Shown: piece by piece, positions 32,642 to 41,351 of the stretch
How positions within the stretch are numbered: position 1 is the stretch's first letter
Layout of the letters: each line of letters opens with the position of its first letter
Assembly (NCBI GenBank): GCA_045661345.1
Contig: JAZRFM010000005.1
Coordinates: 1 to 64,000 of the forward strand
DNA: 64,000 nucleotides
Direction of reading: 5' to 3'
From: RUG12461 sp045661345
Lineage (GTDB): Bacteria > Bacillota > Clostridia > Lachnospirales > Lachnospiraceae
The notes under the pieces: generated by a model
Told to the model about the DNA's origin: nothing
Databases searched by the model: none
The model's input: only the letters and a program-made list of their open reading frames with translations
Program-made: the position numbers and the translations under genes

Positions 32642-34675
32642 TCAATGTATGACCGGGAGCAGATAAGTGTTGACGCTTGTCCCGATGGTTTCATATCTGT
32701 TCTTGAATTCTTCCCATTCCCGCGTGGTTTTTAAAAAGATGCTCTTACTCCCTGTCCTGTAGGCATATTCGTCCTCATTCCTGAAAAGGATCTTCAGGGC
32801 AATCAGCCTCCGTTTCATGGCGCCACGTTCCTCCGTCGAAAGTATCCCTGCCAGCAGGAAATCGATATACGTCGGCTGCATGGCCATAATCCGGTCTTTC
32901 AGGTTCTTGTCGATTGCCTCCACGTTGATGAGTCCGGTATCGTCGCTGATGGCCGGCAGCTGCTGCCGGTAACCCCTGGCTTTTCTCCGCGTTGAGTAAT
33001 GCTTCACCACATCCGCCTCATAGTCGATCATCCCGCAGCTCATGTCATTGTCAATGGCCTTGAATCCCAGTATGACATCCTTGCCGTCTTTCTGTACGAT
33101 CCTTGTCAGGTAGTTATCCGTCTTCCGGTCTACCTGTCCGCAAAGGATGTCAAAGACCTGGAGCGAGGTGATCTGTTTCAGTGCCTGGACGGAGTACTCG
33201 ATTTTTCTGCCCTTTTCCCGGTTTCTGTGGGCAAGGCGCCCTAAATCCACGCCCTGAGCTTCCTCCATGACCGTACCGCGGATCTTTTTCCCGTTTACCT
33301 CCACCTCAACCATCTGGGACTCCGCCACCAGATCCCGGAGTCCGAGTGCTCTCGCCAGAATGGATACGGCCACATTCCGGTTGGAGATATTCGACCCCTC
33401 CTTGACCATTGCCACACTCCGGGCAAAATCCCGCTGGTTGATATGCTTGCCGGTCAGCTTTACGGCCCGCAGCAGCCTGCTGATCCTCGAATCCTGCTGA
33501 TCGAAGGCCCGTTCAACAGCAGCTTTGTCGATGACGGTACTCCGTTCTGTTGCATATCTCTGATAAACGGGATCAGCGGAGGCTTCGTTCAGAAAATGCT
33601 TCAGCTCCAGATCCTGCAGGAAAAACCGCTTCACCACCCCATCCTCATTTATTTTCGTCGGAAACTCGGAGGGCCGCCAGAAAGAGAGCTTGCGCATGGC
33701 ATATTCCGCATTCTTTTCATTTCCTGCCTTAACCCTTGTCAGCACCCTTTCAAACAATTCCTGGATTTCCAGGTCACTTCGCAGATTGCTTAAGTGTTGT
33801 GTTTCCCTCTCTTTTTCTTCTTCGGTGAGGTTTTTCCCCTGCAGAGTCTTTTCGACCCCCTCGATCTCTTCTTTGGTCTGGGAGATCGTGTCCTTCATAA
33901 ACACTCTGCAGGGCACATTGTCCCGCTTCAGGGACTCGGAAGGCCTGATATAAAGCTTGCTCCCGTCCTCCTTGACTGCCACAATGATATCCGAGGTCCC
34001 TTTGCCGCCGGCCTGAATCTCTTTGATCCCGTTCTCTCCCGCCTTGATCTTCTGGGTGCGGATCTCTCTGATGGCATCGGCAAAGGTAAAGGTCTGATCC
34101 GGGTGGTTCCTCACCTCATCCGCAAGCACTCTCGCGTTATTTCCAAGCTTCAGGCGTTCCTCATTGGCCTGGTCGCGGATCAGGAGCACCATATCACGGC
34201 GTGCTTTCCCCTCCGGAAACCAGGGATTCTGCTTCACACAGTACTTAAACGCCAGCTTGAAAATGCGGTCATAGATGCTCATCAGGAGTTCGATCTGCTT
34301 CTCAACATTCTCCGGGGTAATGCGCTTGTTCTGTTCCGCCTCCAGCCTGTCGATCGTTTCAACGATGGGCGTCATGAGCTCAGAGTGATGATTGTCCTTT
34401 TTCTTTTTGGTTTTTCTGGTACGGCTGCCGCGGAACGTCCGCCCGACCACCTTATAATCCCCCTGATCCAATGCCTGCTTCAGCTGCGTCGTCGTATAGG
34501 AGCGATAGTTTTTCTGCAGCGTATAACCTGTGCGGGTCACCGGGCCAAGAAACCGTTCATCCTGATTCGGTACGAAAGATTCCATCCGCTGTTCCCGCTC
34601 TGAAAGCTGAGACTCCTTTCCCGTTTGCTGCCGGGATGTTTTTTGGCGTTGGTGCAAAATCGTCTGATCATCCAT
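32642..34675 (-). CDS. Large protein with a PI3/4-kinase-like domain (putative)
   Basis: The 677-residue soluble protein has a basic N-terminal region (RGSRTRKTKKKKDNHH) and a helical middle. Its C-terminal half reads ISNRNVAVSILARALGL, then VEVNGKKIRGTVMEEAQGVD, ITSLQVFDILCGQVDRKTDN and ILGFKAIDNDMSCG. The pair DRKTDN (near residue 514) and AIDND (near 541) looks like the catalytic loop and metal-binding site of PI3/4-kinase-like and related effector kinases, with the preceding helix in the right place. I see no unambiguous P-loop Lys. It overlaps the upstream GNAT gene by 8 bp, implying coupling. The kinase assignment is tentative; an inactive relative is possible. Confidence 0.6.
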   Translation of the reverse strand: MDDQTILHQRQKTSRQQTGKESQLSEREQRMESFVPNQDERFLGPVTRTGYTLQKNYRSYTTTQLKQALDQGDYKVVGRTFRGSRTRKTKKKKDNHHSELMTPIVETIDRLEAEQNKRITPENVEKQIELLMSIYDRIFKLAFKYCVKQNPWFPEGKARRDMVLLIRDQANEERLKLGNNARVLADEVRNHPDQTFTFADAIREIRTQKIKAGENGIKEIQAGGKGTSDIIVAVKEDGSKLYIRPSESLKRDNVPCRVFMKDTISQTKEEIEGVEKTLQGKNLTEEEKERETQHLSNLRSDLEIQELFERVLTRVKAGNEKNAEYAMRKLSFWRPSEFPTKINEDGVVKRFFLQDLELKHFLNEASADPVYQRYATERSTVIDKAAVERAFDQQDSRISRLLRAVKLTGKHINQRDFARSVAMVKEGSNISNRNVAVSILARALGLRDLVAESQMVEVEVNGKKIRGTVMEEAQGVDLGRLAHRNREKGRKIEYSVQALKQITSLQVFDILCGQVDRKTDNYLTRIVQKDGKDVILGFKAIDNDMSCGMIDYEADVVKHYSTRRKARGYRQQLPAISDDTGLINVEAIDKNLKDRIMAMQPTYIDFLLAGILSTEERGAMKRRLIALKILFRNEDEYAYRTGSKSIFLKTTREWEEFKNRYETIGTSVNTYLLPVIH

Positions 34676-35534
34676 AGTATTCGTCGTCCTCCTCAGATTC
34701 CGTCCCGGTCTCCCGTTCCGGTTCTTCCACCAGTAGTGTACCCTTTAGTGTTTTCTCCGTATACAGATAGTCTTCAAACTGATCATGAAACAGCGCCGAC
34801 ATCTTTTGATCGGACACCGCAAGATGCATCCCTTTCGGCGCATATTTCCGGAGTCCGGAGAGCACACAGCAGGCAAGCAGTGTACGGATGGCGTCCGCAT
34901 TTTCCCCCGCGGCAGAGATGTCGAGAATAGTGGGATACCCTTCCCGTTTCGCCACAAAGATAATGCCTTCTCCCTGCTTCGGATCCCGGTAGACTGCGCT
35001 GAGCCCTTTGTCGAGATCGCTGTATTGGAAAGGCTGCTTCCCCGCCTGCAGGTGCTCCGCGATCTCATTCTGCTCCTGCCTGGTCAGATCCTTTAAGGGC
35101 ACCACCTTTTCGACCGCCTTTTTGACAGCCGTGCTGTCTGCCGGGAAGTCGGGAAATGTCAGCCACTCCGTCCGGGATTCCCGAAAGGTAAACCCGTAGT
35201 CCTCCAGAAACTCTCCGATGCCGGAATTGTCCGCGGAGACAAGCACCTCCGCCTCTTCTATCCCGCTTTGAAAGAGGATCTCCTCCATTGCCATGAGAAG
35301 CTGCGCCGCGACGCCGGTTTCCCGGCAGGTCGGCAAAACATAGAGATACAGGAGTTCTCCCACCGGCTCCTCTTCCTCATGTACCGTAAACTGGATCACC
35401 CCTTCATAATGTCTGAAGGATCCGTATTCCGCCAGAGTAAACACATTCTCCCGTGCGAGCCATGCTGTCGCAACGGGACTCAAAAGTGCTTCCAGCTCTT
35501 CTTTCTGCTCCTCGGTTACATACAGTATTGCCAT
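34668..35534 (-). CDS. GNAT-like acetyltransferase with degenerate second half
   Basis: The 288-residue protein has a GNAT domain with the acetyl-CoA loop LPTCRETGVAAQLLMAM near residues 67-83 and the following FLEDYGFTFRES. A second half contains EGIIFVAKREGYPTILDIS and resembles a cofactor-less GNAT repeat. The C-terminus is acidic (ERETGTESEEDDEYYG). Its last 8 bp overlap the start of the PI-kinase-like gene, so the two are made together. The substrate is unknown. Confidence 0.82.
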   Translation of the reverse strand: MAILYVTEEQKEELEALLSPVATAWLARENVFTLAEYGSFRHYEGVIQFTVHEEEEPVGELLYLYVLPTCRETGVAAQLLMAMEEILFQSGIEEAEVLVSADNSGIGEFLEDYGFTFRESRTEWLTFPDFPADSTAVKKAVEKVVPLKDLTRQEQNEIAEHLQAGKQPFQYSDLDKGLSAVYRDPKQGEGIIFVAKREGYPTILDISAAGENADAIRTLLACCVLSGLRKYAPKGMHLAVSDQKMSALFHDQFEDYLYTEKTLKGTLLVEEPERETGTESEEDDEYYG

Positions 35535-35563
35535 GATTTCAATCCTTAAACGCCGGCCGGCTC

Positions 35564-36376
35564 TCAGGGTCCCTCCAGAGGTCCGGCGGCTTCTCCATCC
35601 GTCATATTCTTTCCGGCATTATCGGCCGTAACGGTCTTCAGCTCCTCCGGATATTCCGATGCCGGGATATCCGAGATGGTGAGATACATATTGCTTGCGT
35701 AGCCCACCAGGCCTTTATAGATGATCAGGGTGCGCCGGTCGCCGGGGTCTGACGGTTGGATGACATAGCCGTGATATCCCTCCGGAATATCGGCGATGCT
35801 GTCATTCTTTTGGGTCTTTGTGCTGTGGAGGGTCAGAGAGCTGCCGATGCCCGTCACCTGATAGGTGTAATAGGTACCGGTATCCTCTTCCTTTGCTTTT
35901 TCTTCCTCACCTGTGACCTCGCCCTCGATGACATCCGTCTTTTCTTCTCCCCCGGTGGTCTCAGCAGCTTCCTCTTCGGCCTGTTCCCCCTCTCCGGCTG
36001 CTTCCGATGGCTGCTCTTTTTCTGTTGTCTTCTCTTCCGCTTCCTTCAGTGCCTGATCCGCCTGCTCAAGGATCGTCCGGTAGCTGCTCAGATCCTGCTC
36101 CCCGGATCCGGATGCCGGCTTCCTTTCGGTCTCCGTCTCGGTCTCCGTGGCGGCAGATCCGTACATTTTCATAAATTCCCGATATTCCTCATCGGTCATC
36201 ACATGATCTTCTTCGGTGGGAGCCTCGGCCTGCAGACTCTCATCCGCAGCCTCCTCTTTTTCTCCGGGGCGTCCGTCCCGGGCGTAGATACCTATGACAA
36301 CACCCCCGAACACCACATAGCCGCAAACCATGGCAGCAATCACGATCGCCCATTTGTTCCATTTAAATTTCTTCAT
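35564..36376 (-). CDS. Membrane-anchored protein with acidic linker and SH3-like C-terminus
   Basis: The 270-residue protein has one N-terminal membrane helix (about residues 10-32, AIVIAAMVCGYVVFGGVVIG) with a positive inside segment. A long Glu/Thr-rich linker including TETETETE follows, then a C-terminal domain from about 165 (YYTYQVTGIGSSLTLHS) to SDIPASEYPEELKTV. The last part parallels the protein at 58956-59567 (TEVAPEDFPEELKNV), so both probably share an SH3-like fold displayed outside the membrane. Stop and start are separated by 3 bp from the 36380 gene. It may anchor or sense at the cell envelope. Confidence 0.72.
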   Translation of the reverse strand: MKKFKWNKWAIVIAAMVCGYVVFGGVVIGIYARDGRPGEKEEAADESLQAEAPTEEDHVMTDEEYREFMKMYGSAATETETETERKPASGSGEQDLSSYRTILEQADQALKEAEEKTTEKEQPSEAAGEGEQAEEEAAETTGGEEKTDVIEGEVTGEEEKAKEEDTGTYYTYQVTGIGSSLTLHSTKTQKNDSIADIPEGYHGYVIQPSDPGDRRTLIIYKGLVGYASNMYLTISDIPASEYPEELKTVTADNAGKNMTDGEAAGPLEGP

Positions 36377-36379
36377 GCT

Positions 36380-36844
36380 TTAATATGCTCCCTCCAGGGT
36401 AAAGGTAAAGGCATCGGGATCCTGATCTCCCTCCACCCGCAGCAGGAGGCTGTCTCCCTCCCCTTTTTTGATGGTGCCTTTGGCTCCCTCATACACGATG
36501 GTTTCCGTGGCATTCCCGTCCTCGTCATAATTCATGTCCGTCCGTTTGCAGCTGGTGATCTCCAGCCCTCCCGGTGCCGCAATTGCTTCAAAATCAAGAA
36601 ATGCCGCATTATTAAAATCGATCTGCCAGCTGCTCATGCCGATCAGCGTATTTTCATCCGTCACCCAGATATCCAGGGATGCGTTGGCATGCTCCGTATC
36701 TATCCACTGTCCGGCGAAGTCCTCCGGCTTTGCCTTGGCGGCAGGCGCGACCAGCTTCAGAATGATCACGATCACAAAGACCGCTATAGCAATCAATGCG
36801 ATGATGAGTATCAGCTTTGCTGAGTTCCTGTTCTTTTCTTTCAT
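36380..36844 (-). CDS. Membrane-anchored beta-rich protein, paralogue of the lipoprotein at 44022
   Basis: The 154-residue product starts at the ATG at 36844, preceded by CAGGAGGTTGTACTTC; a longer frame lacks support. A single membrane helix covers about residues 10-33 (LILIIALIAIAVFVIVIIL). The extracytoplasmic part (FAGQWIDTEHANASLDIWV onwards) looks like a small beta-barrel or lipocalin-like fold. Its second half, with C.RTDM, ATETIVYEG, GTI..GEGDSLLL and DQ, matches the order in the lipoprotein at 44022-44531 (CVRTNM, SVETAYQKG, GVIIPSGED, LLWIDDQ). The two are therefore paralogues anchored in different ways. Confidence 0.7.
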   Translation of the reverse strand: MKEKNRNSAKLILIIALIAIAVFVIVIILKLVAPAAKAKPEDFAGQWIDTEHANASLDIWVTDENTLIGMSSWQIDFNNAAFLDFEAIAAPGGLEITSCKRTDMNYDEDGNATETIVYEGAKGTIKKGEGDSLLLRVEGDQDPDAFTFTLEGAY

Positions 36845-36936
36845 GAAGTACAACCTCCTGTTACTGATTGATGATTGCATGGTGATGCGGCAGCCCCTGC
36901 CGCGTACACGCAGGAAACGCATTCCTTTGCGTCTCC

Positions 36937-38340
36937 TTAATTAAAAATCCGATCCGGGATATTGTCAGCGTTGCGGCCGTTTCTCAGCCAGATGGTCAGC
37001 GCCGCAAACAGCCGGTGCACCTTTTTTCGGACATTGGGGTCGCGGGCTTTCATGTCCACACTCAGCCGTTCCTCCAGCTGCCGCAGAATATCCTTCAGGT
37101 TTTCACCTGCCCCCTGGTCGATCCTTAAATCGTCCACAAAGGACTCAAATTCCGGCTTGGACAAAAACCCGTGGTAGGCGCCCGTAGCGCTGGGCGGATC
37201 CTTTAACACCACCGATTCCACGGCAATCCGCCGGCCTCTTTTATGATACTTGAACATCAGGTTCTCGTTCTTTGCGATATTGTAAAAATCGTCCACACCG
37301 GCGATGAGTCCCATCATCTTGATGGTGTTGATCTGATTCAGGGCGCGCTCCGACATGCGCAGCTCAAACCCCTCCTTGTTCTCTCCCATCATCCGGTTGT
37401 ACTCGGAGAACTCCTGAATCCCCTCCCGGGCTGCAAGCCCGTCGTTGGCCGTCGCTGTACGGGTATTGAAGGGAAGAATGGTCTCCCCGTCCTTGCCGAG
37501 ACAGTGTACAAGGGTGGAAAAACGATGCTGATCCTTCTTCACGTTCTCGCTTCGGTTTTTGCGTTCCTGGGTATTCTCCTTGTTCTCTTCATCGGTAGAG
37601 AAAAGCTGCTCCTGCCTCAGCTGCCTCCCGGTCCGTCTCCGCCGCCCGTCATCGTCGGCACTCATATCCGTATTTTCCTCATCCACAAGGCGGACAGCCT
37701 CTTCCCGCACCACAGAACGGATATGCCCCTCCTGTACTGCCATCACCATTTCCTCATAGGAGACGGCGCCCCGTTGGATGGCTTCATCGCTCAATACATA
37801 TTCGGAGAGATCGTCCGCCATCAGGCGGCTCTGGGTCTCTACACTCTTTTCCAGAAGCCTTACCGCTGTCATCTTGCGGTGTCCCCTGGGGGTCCAGGGC
37901 TTGACATTCGCCTCGTACTCGCGGCAGGCTGCAAGCACCGCCTCCCCCTGATTCTGCGCCAGAGAGCGGATCTCCGCACGATCCAACTTCAATCCCTGCT
38001 CCGGCAGCCAGGTTTCCTGTGTCATGGCGGCGCGGTATTCATCCACTGCTGCCGTCACATGATCCATATACCCTTCGGGATCCCGATCCTTGTCCCACTC
38101 GGACTCATTTTGATTGAAATCAATGATGGTCTGGTAGTCCCCGGCCTCCCGGCTCTCTTCAGAATCCCGGTCCCTGACCTTATTGTCGTCGCTTTGCTCC
38201 TCCCGGGGAGCGGCTGCATGACGCTCCATGGGATCCTGTTCGTTATCCGTATCCGCAAGAAAAGACAGGTCATCCCCTTCCGAGAGTTTGCCCGGCTTCA
38301 ATACGGTTTTCTTTTGTGTTTCACTCAGCTTCAGTGCCAT
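36937..38340 (-). CDS. Hypothetical operon protein, 466 residues
   Basis: I recognise no family. The protein is soluble and acidic in its first 90 residues (DDLSFLADTDNEQDP), then helical (LKLDRAEIRSLAQNQGEA, PWTPRGHRKMTAVRLLEKS). It has a basic low-complexity stretch near 215-260 (DGRRRRTGRQLRQEQ) and a C-terminal block NENLMFKYHKRGRR followed by a helical end. The helical start and the length resemble the other large cargo-like proteins of the locus more than a regulator. The ATG at 38340 (GGGAAGGAAC upstream) overlaps the end of the SpoIIE-type gene by 20 bp, so its translation is coupled to it. Confidence 0.65.
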   Translation of the reverse strand: MALKLSETQKKTVLKPGKLSEGDDLSFLADTDNEQDPMERHAAAPREEQSDDNKVRDRDSEESREAGDYQTIIDFNQNESEWDKDRDPEGYMDHVTAAVDEYRAAMTQETWLPEQGLKLDRAEIRSLAQNQGEAVLAACREYEANVKPWTPRGHRKMTAVRLLEKSVETQSRLMADDLSEYVLSDEAIQRGAVSYEEMVMAVQEGHIRSVVREEAVRLVDEENTDMSADDDGRRRRTGRQLRQEQLFSTDEENKENTQERKNRSENVKKDQHRFSTLVHCLGKDGETILPFNTRTATANDGLAAREGIQEFSEYNRMMGENKEGFELRMSERALNQINTIKMMGLIAGVDDFYNIAKNENLMFKYHKRGRRIAVESVVLKDPPSATGAYHGFLSKPEFESFVDDLRIDQGAGENLKDILRQLEERLSVDMKARDPNVRKKVHRLFAALTIWLRNGRNADNIPDRIFN

Positions 38341-40612
38341 GTTCCTTCCCTGCCCTGCTGCCTCCATGATAGCGGATCGTCATCATGGTCATATCATCAA
38401 ATTGCTCCGCCCCTCCGTTAAAGTCTCTGATCCGTTTACGGAGGTGTTCATCCAGCGCTTTCGGTTCAGCCTCTCCGATCTCATTTAAGGCCTCCAGCAT
38501 CCGGTTCTCGGTAAACAGACTTCCCTTTTCATCCCTGGACTCCGGAAAACCGTCGGTATACAGAACCACAATGTCTCCGGCGTGCAACGGCAGCGTATAT
38601 TCTCCGTAGGTTTGCTTTTCCGAAATTGCAAGCGCCACATCGTGTTCGTCCTCAAACAGCCGGAAGGGCTCTCCTTTCCGCTTCAGGATGGGATACTCAT
38701 GCCCCGCGCTGGCACAGCTCATTTCCCCGCTGGAGATGGTCAGGATGCCGACCCAGGCGGTCACAAAAAGCATCTCTTCATTGCCCTCGCAAAGGAGCTT
38801 ATTTGCGTCGGAAAGGATCTTGGCAGGGCTCCTTTTGGTGGAAATGGCGAGATTCTTGATCAATGTCTTTGCTATGACCATAAACATGGCGGCCGGAACT
38901 CCCTTGCCGGAGACGTCTGCGATCACGAGCCCCATGTGATCCCTGTCAATATGGAAGAAATCATAAAAATCACCGCCGACCTCCCTGGCCGGTGTCATGG
39001 AGGCAAACAGCTCCAGCTCCTGTATCCTTGGAAAATCAAAGGGCAGCATATCCACCTGAATTTTCCTGGCCACATCAAGCTCCGCCCCGATCCGCTCTTT
39101 TTCCGCCATGACGACAGTCAGATCCTCGATGTACTGTTTGATCCTCCTCGTCATTTCCGCAAAGGATTCCGCCAGGATCGCGGTCTCATCACTTTCCTGC
39201 CTGTTCCAGGAAAAATCCAGATGATCTCCGTTGATTTCCCGCACTTTTGCGGCCAGCTCCACGATCGGTTCGGAGAGCCGTCTGGAAAGCATCCGCGCGA
39301 TAAAATACGATGCCAGGATGATCCCTGCCAGGAGGATGAGATCCACCAGAAGCGCTCTGCGCATGTGCTTGTCATTTTCATCATACTGATTAAGTGTCTG
39401 GTCGACAAACGAATTCATAATGCCGTCTGTCGTCGCATTCAGCACGGTATAGTCCGCTGCAAACAGAAGCGACCAGCCCACCAACGGAATCGGCGCATAG
39501 TAGATCTCATACCTGGTGGCATTGGCCTCCTCGTCATAATACGCCTCCCACTCTTCCGGCGACATCGATGCGTATGCCTCATCATCGGGTTCCGGCAGCT
39601 CCGTTCCATCGTCCTGTAGAGACAGGGAACCGGTCCCGCGGCCTCCTGCAGCCGCGTCGTCCAGCATCGCATCCAGAGTGGGAAGCCCCAGCTGGTAGAG
39701 ATTCTTTTTCTCGTCCTTTTTCAGACCGAACATCCCGTCCTCGGTGGTGGATACTTCCACATTCCCCTCTCCGTCAATGATAGTGATACAGGAGTTTTCC
39801 ACCGTGTTGGAAAGCAGGATCTCATTGATGGTATCCGTCCTGATATCAATGGCCACCACACCCAGCAGAGTCTGACCGGAAAACACCGGCATACTGCAGG
39901 TTACCATACCCTCCCCTGTGAAATAGTCGCTTTTCACAGAGCTGAATACGATATCCTTTGCATTGACCGCCTGCCTGTACCAGTCCCTCGTATAGGGATC
40001 AAAGGATTTGGGGGTTCCCTGTTCATCGAGAACCGCCATCGCCTGGTCATCCGCAAAAATGGTAAAGCCGGCCGGAGAGGCAAAATAGATGGATGCTATA
40101 TTCTGATTACTCTCGAAGGCGGCATACATAATGCTTTTCAGCCGGGACATCACTTCCAGTGTGTGCTGCTTTTCGGGATCCGACCCGTCAAACTCGTGGC
40201 TGTCCAGCCGGTAAACACCCCCGGAAGCGTCGGAGGGCACGGGCGGTTTCACGATCTCATGGGCTGCCTCATCCGCTTCATAATAGCGCTTCGCCGCGAT
40301 GGAGGTCATGTCTACCGTACTCTTGCAGGTGGCAAAAAACTGGTCGATCACCTTGGCATTGCCTTCCGTGGCACTCATGATACTCTGATCGGCAACCGTG
40401 TTGAGGGGATCCAGGATACCATGATAGACATTCATGGACAGTTCCAAAATCGCATCCTGCTGGACATAACGCATATAGACGTTGTAGATCGCGTCCGTAC
40501 CGGAGAAGAAGGCTGCTATGACGACAGCCAGCCCGATCAGCACCCGGAAAATACGAATGGCGATGGTGTTCACCATATGCTTCTTTTTGGATCCGTCGTC
40601 TGTTCTATTCAT
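38321..40612 (-). CDS. Membrane dCache-HAMP-SpoIIE type PP2C phosphatase
   Basis: The 763-residue protein has a membrane helix near residues 13-33, a large extracytoplasmic Cache-like sensor (about 35-415; FDPYTRDWYRQAV and GVVAIDIRTDTINEIL are typical Cache wording) and a second helix near 420-442. A HAMP linker and a C-terminal PP2C domain (about 530-755) follow. The phosphatase motifs are AREVGGDFYDFF, VIADVSGKGVPAAMFMV, SAGHEYPIL, LYTDGFPESRD and FDDMTMM. It should dephosphorylate a STAS-type antagonist in response to an external ligand. Its ATG overlaps the stop of the SpeE-like gene (ATGA), which sets the start at 40612. Its presence inside the cargo array links the locus to partner-switch control. 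Confidence 0.9.
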   Translation of the reverse strand: MNRTDDGSKKKHMVNTIAIRIFRVLIGLAVVIAAFFSGTDAIYNVYMRYVQQDAILELSMNVYHGILDPLNTVADQSIMSATEGNAKVIDQFFATCKSTVDMTSIAAKRYYEADEAAHEIVKPPVPSDASGGVYRLDSHEFDGSDPEKQHTLEVMSRLKSIMYAAFESNQNIASIYFASPAGFTIFADDQAMAVLDEQGTPKSFDPYTRDWYRQAVNAKDIVFSSVKSDYFTGEGMVTCSMPVFSGQTLLGVVAIDIRTDTINEILLSNTVENSCITIIDGEGNVEVSTTEDGMFGLKKDEKKNLYQLGLPTLDAMLDDAAAGGRGTGSLSLQDDGTELPEPDDEAYASMSPEEWEAYYDEEANATRYEIYYAPIPLVGWSLLFAADYTVLNATTDGIMNSFVDQTLNQYDENDKHMRRALLVDLILLAGIILASYFIARMLSRRLSEPIVELAAKVREINGDHLDFSWNRQESDETAILAESFAEMTRRIKQYIEDLTVVMAEKERIGAELDVARKIQVDMLPFDFPRIQELELFASMTPAREVGGDFYDFFHIDRDHMGLVIADVSGKGVPAAMFMVIAKTLIKNLAISTKRSPAKILSDANKLLCEGNEEMLFVTAWVGILTISSGEMSCASAGHEYPILKRKGEPFRLFEDEHDVALAISEKQTYGEYTLPLHAGDIVVLYTDGFPESRDEKGSLFTENRMLEALNEIGEAEPKALDEHLRKRIRDFNGGAEQFDDMTMMTIRYHGGSRAGKEHGTEAE

Positions 40613-41340
40613 GGATGCCCTGCATACCCGGTGGAAGCCATAATCACGTTTTGCACCTTTTCCTGTTCCAGCTCCGGTGTCGCCGGATAAGCCCGTACCG
40701 ACGCAAAAAACCGCAGAAGGATATCCCGCTCCATGAGGAGCGGCCAGCTGTCCGATCCTGTGATCGCTGTGACAAGATTGATCAGATAGCATCCCCTGTC
40801 TGTCAGAAGCTCCCGCACCTGGTCTGAGGTCTTATCGGTCAGCAGCCCCGTCTCTGCGTGGATCCCGCAAAAGGCGTCTCCGATGACGAGGTCAAACCGG
40901 TTCTGCACGCCCTGCCTGGACAGCCTGTCCAGATACAGGGACGCATCCTCTATGATCAGGGAAAGCCGCCCGCTGTACTTAAGATCCCCGAGGCAGAAAT
41001 ACTTCTCAGCGATCTCTTCCATCAGAGGATCCAGCTCCACCACCGTAATGCGTGCATCCGGAACATCCCGCAGTAGAAAACGCGGCAGTTCCAATCCCGC
41101 ACCGCCCATCACAAGGATCTCCCGGGGCGCATGCTCCCGGAACTCTCTGGAGACAACCTCCCGCATACGCTTCGCATATTTCAGCACCGGTTCCCCCTGC
41201 AGTGCCGGATCCAGCCACATGGCCGACTGGCAGATGCCCTTCACAAAAAGCATCCGCGCCGGTCCGCGCTCCTGCTCCTGCTCCACGATCTCGATTTCCG
41301 GGTTATACTGGCTGTTTTCATAGGTTTCTATGACTGACAT
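40609..41340 (-). CDS. Spermidine synthase-like (SpeE-fold) protein
   Basis: The 243-residue protein has a Rossmann methyltransferase fold of the SpeE type. REILVMGGAGLELPRFLLRD replaces the usual GGGDGG motif, ITVVELDPLMEEIAEKYF is the acidic motif II, and EDASLYLDRL and FDLVIGDAF follow. The family converts putrescine with decarboxylated SAM, but the first glycine motif and the N-terminal strands diverge, so polyamine synthesis is not certain. It is coupled (ATGA) to the sensor phosphatase and lies 11 bp downstream of the protease-like gene. A modifying role within the locus is an alternative. Confidence 0.75.
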   Translation of the reverse strand: MSVIETYENSQYNPEIEIVEQEQERGPARMLFVKGICQSAMWLDPALQGEPVLKYAKRMREVVSREFREHAPREILVMGGAGLELPRFLLRDVPDARITVVELDPLMEEIAEKYFCLGDLKYSGRLSLIIEDASLYLDRLSRQGVQNRFDLVIGDAFCGIHAETGLLTDKTSDQVRELLTDRGCYLINLVTAITGSDSWPLLMERDILLRFFASVRAYPATPELEQEKVQNVIMASTGYAGHP

Positions 41341-41351
41341 ACGCGATCCCC

